From Bacillota bacterium (GTDB lineage: Bacteria > Bacillota_I > Bacilli_A > Acholeplasmatales > Acholeplasmataceae), in assembly GCA_023431045.1 (NCBI GenBank), contig JAEYXZ010000105.1, positions 1-11,371 on the forward strand: a stretch of 11,371 bases of DNA. Reading direction: 5' to 3'. Below the pieces are notes generated by a model that made no database searches, was not told the origin of the DNA, and saw only the letters and a list, made by a program, of their open reading frames with translations. Of the stretch, positions 6,826-11,371 are shown one piece after another. The stretch's first letter is position 1, and every line of letters begins with the position of its first letter. The translations under genes were made by a program, and so were the position numbers.

Positions 6826-7597
6826 TTTTGCCATCCTCCTTCAATACTTCTTCCATTTCTTTATATAAAGACTCTAAATCTGATTCCAATTCCTTTTCAG
6901 TATGAAACACTTTCTTGCTATAGATTTTGTAGGTTTCTTCACCCGTTAATGAGAGTACGACAAGACCTAGTTTAATCATGACAGCATTTGTCACATTATC
7001 AAGTACTAATCTTCTAAACCAATAGACTGGATTGACGATATTTAAAACCATCATGGTGTTCTTAAATAGTTGGTTTAATTTTAACTTGTTAGATGTTTTA
7101 ACAATTAAATTAGCATCAACTTTATCCTTAGCATCTTTAAGCGAGACCAAACGTCTTAAGGTAATTCCACGAAACATTTTTAAAATTGGTTTTTCTAGCA
7201 AGGTATTAAAACGATCAGATATATACTTCATTAATAGAAGTGATTCATCAAGTGTTAACTCCAAGTAAGGATATCGACTTTGAGGATAGAATTTAACGGA
7301 TATATCATGCATTAATTCAATGGATAAATTCATTAAATGAGGTCCAAAACCTACTGAATCTCTTAACTTCTTATCCTTGAATTGTCGATGTGCATCTTTG
7401 ATTAACCATTTGATTTCTTTTTCATCAATATCTTCTTCATCAACCGGCTTAGTCTTAATCTCTTTGTTTAAGGAATTAACGACTGCAACCAAGTAAATGA
7501 GAAACATTAAAATAAATCCGAAAAGGACGCCTGAGAAAAACGTGATTAACCATGATACATTAATTTCAATCGGTCCAATCTGCAGTAAAGTAAAAAT
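6812..7597 (-). CDS. LapA-like membrane protein of unknown function, probable AUU start
   Basis: I do not recognise the family of the main body. The first ATG (7507) gives 231 residues but begins in the middle of a hydrophobic helix (MFLIYLVAVV). The frame stays open upstream to a TGA at 7606-7604 with no ATG, GTG or TTG. The added codons complete a convincing membrane helix (about residues 17-40, from W16 to VAVV) preceded by QIGPIEINVSW, which resembles LapA/DUF1049 proteins around their second helix. AAAGGATGTGA (7614-7604) matches the anti-Shine-Dalgarno complement at ten of eleven positions and points to AUU at 7597 (9 nt from the GGAGG-equivalent) or AUU at 7603. The product would be 261 or 263 residues: one membrane helix, a charged cytoplasmic domain with LLEKPILKMF and NPVYWFRR, and an acidic Glu/Lys-rich tail likely to form a coiled coil. 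It overlaps ftsK, suggesting shared regulation and perhaps a joint role. Confidence 0.7.
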   Translation of the reverse strand: MFTLLQIGPIEINVSWLITFFSGVLFGFILMFLIYLVAVVNSLNKEIKTKPVDEEDIDEKEIKWLIKDAHRQFKDKKLRDSVGFGPHLMNLSIELMHDISVKFYPQSRYPYLELTLDESLLLMKYISDRFNTLLEKPILKMFRGITLRRLVSLKDAKDKVDANLIVKTSNKLKLNQLFKNTMMVLNIVNPVYWFRRLVLDNVTNAVMIKLGLVVLSLTGEETYKIYSKKVFHTEKELESDLESLYKEMEEVLKEDGKNEEK

Positions 7598-7603
7598 AAG
7601 AAT

Positions 7604-7614
7604 TCACATCCTTT
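7604..7614 (-). promoter_or_regulatory. Near-perfect Shine-Dalgarno sequence that decides the start of the membrane gene
   Basis: AAAGGATGTGA matches AAAGGAGGUGA except at one base. No ATG, GTG or TTG in the downstream frame is in range; an overlapping GTG at 7607 opens only a 13-codon frame. It therefore supports initiation at AUU 7603 or AUU 7597. The predicted transcription start (about 7614) would place this site at the very 5' end of the mRNA. Confidence 0.6.
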
Positions 7615-7620
7615 ACTCAT

Positions 7621-7626
7621 ATTATA
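7621..7626 (-). promoter_or_regulatory. Probable -10 box of the membrane gene-ftsK-rbgA-rnhB operon
   Basis: TATAAT on the minus strand (7626-7621) in the divergent intergenic region. The bases before it read TTG, close to but not exactly the TGn extension. No good -35 is visible at 16-18 nt. It is the only -10 candidate I see ahead of the four-gene operon. Confidence 0.5.
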
Positions 7627-7657
7627 CAATAATATCCCTTGATTTAGGCGTTCAGGC

Positions 7658-7686
7658 TTGTTTCTTTTATTGGGTTATGCGATAAT
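7658..7686 (+). promoter_or_regulatory. Promoter of the HAD phosphatase gene
   Basis: TGCGATAAT (7678-7686) is an extended -10 element with five of six -10 bases. TTGTTT (7658-7663) lies 17 nt upstream and keeps the TTG of the -35 consensus. The predicted start near 7693 leaves a leader of about 22 nt containing AAAGGA. Confidence 0.6.
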
Positions 7687-7714
7687 AAAATAGCGTAAGA
7701 AAAGGAACTTTAGT

Positions 7715-8524
7715 ATGAAACATTTAATTGTTGTTGATTTGGATGGAACTTTACTTAATTTTGAAAGTAAAATCTCTCCTAAAAATAAAGAAGTGATTGA
7801 AAGACTTAAGAAAGATGGTCATCATGTTGTGATTGCAACAGGTCGTCCTTTTCATGCTGCTTATCAATACTATCAAGAATTAGACTTATCAACGCCAATG
7901 ATTACAGATAACGGTGGAAATATTCGAATTCCTAAGAATCCTGACTTTAAAATGATCACCGATGGTATTCCTGCAAAAATTTCCCATGACATTTTTAATT
8001 ATTCGAAAGCACATCTAGAATCAGCATTCTTCTCTTATGGTGATTACTTATATTCATATCGTCATTTAGAACGTCTTCATGCCATCTTTAAAGGTGGAGA
8101 AGGTGCAAAAATTATTCATGCTAATTTTGATGAATTAGAACTCGAACCAACTGGTATGATTTATTTAATCAGCGCGCCATTTAAGATTCAATTTGAAAAT
8201 TATTTAATGGGGTTATCAGATCTTGTTCATTTCAGACTTTGGGGTGAAGATCGTAAACATTCAGTTTATGAAATTTATAAAGCAAATACCTCTAAATTAT
8301 CCGCGATTGAATGGGTTATTCAATACCTTAATGTTGATAAAGAAAATGTCATCGCTCTAGGTGATGGTATTAATGACGTTGAAATGATAGGTGGGGTCCA
8401 TTTAGGGGTTGCCATGCCTAATGGTGAAGAAATTATTAAACAGGTTGCAAAAACAATCGCTCCGGTTGATAATGATCAATCTGGTGTTGGTATTTTTCTA
8501 GAAAATTACTTCTACAATAAATAA
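7715..8524 (+). CDS. Cof-type HAD-IIB phosphatase
   Basis: The protein is a haloacid dehalogenase superfamily phosphatase of the Cof subfamily, acting on small phosphorylated metabolites such as sugar phosphates or flavin precursors; the substrate cannot be read from sequence. All four motifs are present in 269 residues, the usual length: motif I VDLDGT with nucleophile Asp8 and Asp10, motif II Thr42 in ATGRP, motif III probably Lys194 in NTSKLSAIEW, and motif IV GDGIND at 216-221. The C2-type cap occupies about 85-190. AAAGGA (7701-7706) lies 8 nt before the ATG. It is the only plus-strand gene in the window, transcribed alone and divergent from the ftsK operon, with a terminator shared with recX. 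Its neighbours give no clue to its substrate. Confidence 0.93.
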   Translation: MKHLIVVDLDGTLLNFESKISPKNKEVIERLKKDGHHVVIATGRPFHAAYQYYQELDLSTPMITDNGGNIRIPKNPDFKMITDGIPAKISHDIFNYSKAHLESAFFSYGDYLYSYRHLERLHAIFKGGEGAKIIHANFDELELEPTGMIYLISAPFKIQFENYLMGLSDLVHFRLWGEDRKHSVYEIYKANTSKLSAIEWVIQYLNVDKENVIALGDGINDVEMIGGVHLGVAMPNGEEIIKQVAKTIAPVDNDQSGVGIFLENYFYNK

Positions 8525-8527
8525 AAG

Positions 8528-8554
8528 AAATCACTTCGTTTGAAGTGATTTTTT
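8528..8554. terminator. Bidirectional terminator between the HAD gene and recX
   Basis: A perfect 10-bp stem (8528-8537 with 8542-8551, AAATCACTTC / GAAGTGATTT) with loop GTTT. T-rich tracts follow in both directions (T8549-T8554 on plus, TTTCTTTTATT on minus). It lies just after the HAD stop and touches the recX stop at 8555-8553, so it serves both convergent genes. Confidence 0.9.
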
Positions 8555-9116
8555 ATTCTAAATTCATCGCTTGACTAACTAAATACTCAGGGAATCCCTT
8601 ACTTAATAAAAAGCGATAAGTCTTTTCTTTTCTTTTTGGATCATTTTGATATTTTTTCTTTGCTTTAAAGTGAACATGCGTTAAAGCTTTTGATTCATCA
8701 TAAATGCTTAATATATGATTAATGCCATTAACATCAAACTCATAATGTTTCAGTTTAAATTCAAGTTCAGCCTTTGAATAATTTTGCTGCTGAAGTTTTT
8801 TGAGTAACTTAAAATCATCCAGTAAATGTTCTTTTTTGAGTCTTTCAATGATTGGTTCAACCTCATCAACCCCTTTTTCATATAAATAAGATTTGATTTG
8901 AAAGCTAGATTTACCATAAGACGCATATCGAACAACTGCTTTATAGAGTTTTGCATCTTCTAGCTCTTTGGCTAACTCTTCTTTAATTTCAGAGATGTCA
9001 CGACCAACTAAAAGACGGTACTTAACAATCGAATCTTCACTGACTTTAACTGTTTGACCGTTTTCAAGAATCAGTTCATATGAAGTTTTACCTTTGATGA
9101 TTGATTTTATGATCAT
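8553..9116 (-). CDS. recX: Regulatory protein RecX
   Basis: RecX binds RecA filaments and modulates recombination and SOS activity. The 187 residues have the Firmicutes layout: a beta-rich leader (1-50, with an ENGQTVKVSEDSIVKY stretch) and then helical RecX modules at about 55-105, 106-140 and 145-187. The first module is the clearest: KAVVRYASYGKSSFQIKSYL near 59-78 and the EHLLDD turn near 96-101. It is shorter than the Bacillus protein (about 264 residues), and its second and third modules are diverged. The ATG shares ATGA with the yitT stop, and no strong Shine-Dalgarno sequence is visible before it (only GAG 5 nt upstream), so translation probably depends on coupling to yitT. It is last in the secA-prfB-yitT-recX operon. 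No recA is in the window. Confidence 0.85.
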   Translation of the reverse strand: MIIKSIIKGKTSYELILENGQTVKVSEDSIVKYRLLVGRDISEIKEELAKELEDAKLYKAVVRYASYGKSSFQIKSYLYEKGVDEVEPIIERLKKEHLLDDFKLLKKLQQQNYSKAELEFKLKHYEFDVNGINHILSIYDESKALTHVHFKAKKKYQNDPKRKEKTYRFLLSKGFPEYLVSQAMNLE

Positions 9117-9985
9117 GTTAACTCGTTTCGGTGAAATCCTTCTCCTAATACTTCTTTGGTTTGTAATATGAGTGTAAACGCACTTGGATCAATACTTAAG
9201 ATAATTTCTTTTAAATCATATACTTGTTGACGATAAATACTACAAATAATCATATCTTTCTCATGGTCAGTGTAGCCACCAACAACTCTCACCTTTGTCA
9301 TTCCACGGTCAAGTTTATTAAAGATTAATTTTTTGATTTCATCGGTTTTCTTCGTAATGATGAGTGCGGTATAAGATGATCTTCCCGCAACTGCGACTTT
9401 CTCAATTAATAATCCGGTAATTAGCATTGAAATCACTGCAAATAAACCGTTTTGTAGATTCAAGAACATACCAAACATAATGATAATCCCATCGGTAACA
9501 TATACTGCCACGCTAAATGGAACTCTTAAGTACTTATTAACCAGTTTCTGATAGACATCCATGCCACCGGTTGATGAATTATATCGAAGGACTAAACCAA
9601 TCCCAACCCCGACAAACACACCACTACCTAGGGTTGCAATAATAATTTCATAATGATTATCTATTTGACTTAAAATTAAATCAGTTGGAACTTTTGCTAA
9701 TTCAAAAACGAATACGAGAAGTGGAGCAAGTAAGGTTGCATAAACGGTTCTTAATAAGAACTGTTTACCAAAGAATATACCACCAATGATTAAAGCGATA
9801 ATGTTCAGTGACAAATAAATCGTACCGATTGATAAGAATGGTATAAATGGTTCAATTAAAACAGATATCCCCATCATTCCACCAATAACCATCGCTAATG
9901 GTTGTAGAAAAAAGTAAAATCCAATATGAAGCAGGGAAACACCTATGGTAATCATGGTGTATTCCATCACTTTTCTTTTAATCAT
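9113..9985 (-). CDS. YitT family membrane protein (DUF161-DUF2179)
   Basis: The family is widespread in Firmicutes and its transported substrate, if any, is unknown. The 290-residue protein starts with five or six hydrophobic helices (about 9-31, 35-48, 53-72, 80-96, 113-133 and 157-195), with the conserved SSTGGMD at 138-143 between the later ones. The soluble C-terminal domain (about 210-288) is DUF2179-like: KLDRGMTKVRVVGGYT, MIICSIYRQQ and the closing IDPSAFTLILQTKEVLGEGF. The ATG at 9985 overlaps the end of prfB by 8 nt, and AAAGGA lies 8 nt upstream within prfB. It ends in TGA overlapping recX. Its place between prfB and recX looks like operon packing rather than a shared pathway. Confidence 0.92.
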   Translation of the reverse strand: MIKRKVMEYTMITIGVSLLHIGFYFFLQPLAMVIGGMMGISVLIEPFIPFLSIGTIYLSLNIIALIIGGIFFGKQFLLRTVYATLLAPLLVFVFELAKVPTDLILSQIDNHYEIIIATLGSGVFVGVGIGLVLRYNSSTGGMDVYQKLVNKYLRVPFSVAVYVTDGIIIMFGMFLNLQNGLFAVISMLITGLLIEKVAVAGRSSYTALIITKKTDEIKKLIFNKLDRGMTKVRVVGGYTDHEKDMIICSIYRQQVYDLKEIILSIDPSAFTLILQTKEVLGEGFHRNELT

Positions 9986-11075
9986 TTTTACGATCCTTTA
10001 GATAAGCATAAATAAAGCCATCTAGATCACCATCCATGACGGATTGGATATTTCCAACTTCGTAATCGGTTCGATGATCCTTCACGAGTTGATAAGGTTG
10101 GAAGACATAACTTCTAATCTGTGAACCCCAAGCAATATCTTTTTGCTCACCTTTAATCGCGTTTAATTCATTTTGCTTATTTTCAAGTTCAAGTTGCATT
10201 AACTTTGATTTTAAAATGCTCATTGCGGCTTCACGGTTTTTAAGCTGTGAACGTTCATTTTGCATATTGATAACAATCCCACTAGGAAGATGTGTTAAAC
10301 GGACTGCAGAATAAGTCGTATTAACTGATTGACCACCCGCACCAGAGGATTGGAACGTATCAATTCTGATATCTTCGTCTTTGACTTCAATATCAATATC
10401 ATCAGTGAATTCCGGTACGACATCACATGAGACAAAAGATGTGTGTCGGCGTTTATTGGAATCAAATGGTGAAATTCTAACCAGACGATGAACGCCACGC
10501 TCAGCCTTTAAATATCCATAAGCATAAGGTCCTTTAATACGCATGGTAACGGATTTAACACCCGCTTCTTCACCAGCTAGATAATCAAGAATTTCGACTT
10601 TAAATCCTTTTAATTGGGCATAACGTTGATACATTCTCATCAAGATATCACACCAATCCATCGATTCAGTTCCACCTGCTCCTGGATGCAGTTCTAAGAT
10701 GGCATCTTTATCATCATAAGGTTCATTCAATAACACTTCAATTTCAAAACTATCAAGTTTTTGAGATAAGTCCTTAATTTCTGATTCGAGTAAATACCAG
10801 GTATCAGTACCTTCTGTTGCTTCTTCAAACCACATATTTAACTCTTCAAATTGTTTTTTAAGTGCTTTTAGAGTGCTTAACTTTAACTCGATTTGATTAG
10901 CTTCTTGAGTGGTTTTCTTAGCTTGTTTTGTATCATTCCAAAAAGATGGTGATTGCATCGTTTTAGATAAGTCTAAAAGACGAGCATTGAGCTCGTCTGG
11001 TTTGATTGCTTTTTCTAAATCATTGAGACTAGTTTCAAAAATTTCTAGTGTCTTATTTACTTCATAGCGTTCCAT
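9978..11075 (-). CDS. prfB: Peptide chain release factor 2 (no programmed frameshift)
   Basis: RF2 ends translation at UAA and UGA. The 365-residue protein carries the RF2-specific tripeptide SPF at 202-204 (in RISPFDS) and the peptidyl-tRNA hydrolysis motif GGQ at 247-249; the N-terminal coiled-coil domain precedes them. SPF excludes RF1. The residues after GGQ read SVNTTYS. GGAG lies 6 nt before the ATG at 11075; a TTG six codons further up is open but less likely. Many bacterial prfB genes have an in-frame UGA near codon 26 that needs +1 frameshifting. Here the frame runs through that region (AIKPDEL) without a stop, so that autoregulation is absent. It starts 2 nt after the secA stop, its Shine-Dalgarno sequence lies inside secA, and secA-prfB adjacency is common in Firmicutes. 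Confidence 0.97.
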   Translation of the reverse strand: MERYEVNKTLEIFETSLNDLEKAIKPDELNARLLDLSKTMQSPSFWNDTKQAKKTTQEANQIELKLSTLKALKKQFEELNMWFEEATEGTDTWYLLESEIKDLSQKLDSFEIEVLLNEPYDDKDAILELHPGAGGTESMDWCDILMRMYQRYAQLKGFKVEILDYLAGEEAGVKSVTMRIKGPYAYGYLKAERGVHRLVRISPFDSNKRRHTSFVSCDVVPEFTDDIDIEVKDEDIRIDTFQSSGAGGQSVNTTYSAVRLTHLPSGIVINMQNERSQLKNREAAMSILKSKLMQLELENKQNELNAIKGEQKDIAWGSQIRSYVFQPYQLVKDHRTDYEVGNIQSVMDGDLDGFIYAYLKDRKND

Positions 11076-11077
11076 AA

Positions 11078-11371
11078 TTATCTCCGATTCCAAGGTAACT
11101 GGTTACGATGGAGTTTATGCACTTTAGGTTTCTTTTGTTTCGATGCGTCTTCCCCTTGATTGGTTGCTGTATTCTTAACAACTGCTTCACGGGTGACATT
11201 CATTTGGATGCGACCTAAAACAGCATATCTTGAAACATCCTTTTGAATTTGGAAAAGCATCTCATCAAAGAGTCGTTTTCCTTCTCTTTGATAAATAATT
11301 AATGGGTTTTGTTGACCATAAGATTGAAGACGTACACCTTGACGAAGTTCACTCATGGTGTCAATATGACG
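11078..11371 (-). CDS. secA: Preprotein translocase ATPase SecA (3' end only)
   Basis: SecA drives proteins through SecYEG. Only the last 97 residues lie in the window, entering in frame at 11371. HIDTMSELRQGVRLQSYGQQNP is the well-conserved end of the SecA helical scaffold/wing region (two adjacent parts quoted: LRQGVRLQSYGQ, then the NPLIIYQREG segment), followed by LFDEMLFQIQKDV. After about residue 60 the tail becomes short, basic and poorly conserved (ASKQKKPKVHKLHRNQLPWNRR split region), and the zinc-binding CxCxSGKKYKxCHG motif found at the end of many SecAs is missing. The gene is first in the visible part of the secA-prfB-yitT-recX operon; its promoter lies outside. Confidence 0.95.
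   Translation of the reverse strand, partial: RHIDTMSELRQGVRLQSYGQQNPLIIYQREGKRLFDEMLFQIQKDVSRYAVLGRIQMNVTREAVVKNTATNQGEDASKQKKPKVHKLHRNQLPWNRR

Noticed and set aside
6256..6975. 239-codon open frame on the plus strand, rich in Phe, Ile and Trp
   Set aside because: It lies antisense to the conserved ftsK start and the adjacent gene. The composition is that expected from reverse-reading charged AT-rich codons, and there are no recognisable motifs.
7604..7714. Possible small ORF starting at GTG 7607
   Set aside because: It ends after 13 codons, has no hydrophobic or conserved pattern, and its GTG is inside the Shine-Dalgarno sequence, with no proper spacing of its own.
9978..11075. Ser and Tyr in GGQSVNTTYS, where His and Asp/Glu are common after GGQ in RF2
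   Set aside because: GGQ itself and the SPF motif are intact, and the flanking positions vary across bacterial RF2, so I do not treat this as altered function.

Overview
The window looks like chromosomal backbone from a low-GC member of the Mollicutes/Firmicutes, most likely an Acholeplasma-type organism that keeps the standard code. Intergenic DNA is very AT-rich, several proteins are shorter than their Bacillus counterparts, and gene neighbourhoods are Firmicutes-like (secA-prfB; rbgA-rnhB near topA). The window encodes release factor 2, and three genes (ftsK, rbgA, yitT) end in TGA, so UGA is a stop here, unlike in Mycoplasma and Spiroplasma. The genus assignment is an inference; no rRNA is present to confirm it.

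Layout from left to right; almost everything is on the minus strand. (1) 1-531: the 5' part of ftsY (SRP receptor), GTG start, running off the left edge. (2) 588-1085: tpx, thiol peroxidase, as its own unit with its own terminator. (3) 1145-1247: a candidate small structured RNA with its own promoter and terminator, just after topA. (4) 1270-3111: topA (topoisomerase I), TTG start, with a consensus promoter and an AT-rich palindrome upstream. (5) 3310-7597: an operon of four overlapping genes, in transcription order a LapA-like membrane protein of unknown function, an FtsK/SftA-type DNA translocase without membrane segments, rbgA (50S assembly GTPase) and rnhB (RNase HII), closed by a terminator at 3277-3299. 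(6) 7715-8524: the only plus-strand gene, a Cof-type HAD phosphatase, divergent from the operon. (7) 8553-11371: a second minus-strand operon, secA (3' end only), prfB, yitT and recX, convergent on the HAD gene and sharing a bidirectional terminator with it.

The genes serve core functions: protein export and membrane targeting (secA, ftsY), translation termination and ribosome assembly (prfB, rbgA), and chromosome handling (topA, ftsK, rnhB, recX), plus one antioxidant enzyme. Operons are tight, with ATGA overlaps at ftsK/rbgA and yitT/recX and a 17-20 nt overlap at rbgA/rnhB, which points to translational coupling.

No mobile element, CRISPR array, tRNA or rRNA is visible. The longest non-coding stretch is 198 nt (3112-3309). 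The points most worth a second look are the candidate sRNA after topA with two AUCCCCU motifs; the membrane gene upstream of ftsK, which seems to begin at a non-canonical AUU codon behind a near-perfect Shine-Dalgarno sequence; and the pairing of a TM-less FtsK with that membrane protein. I see no clearly new multi-gene defence or metabolic system.
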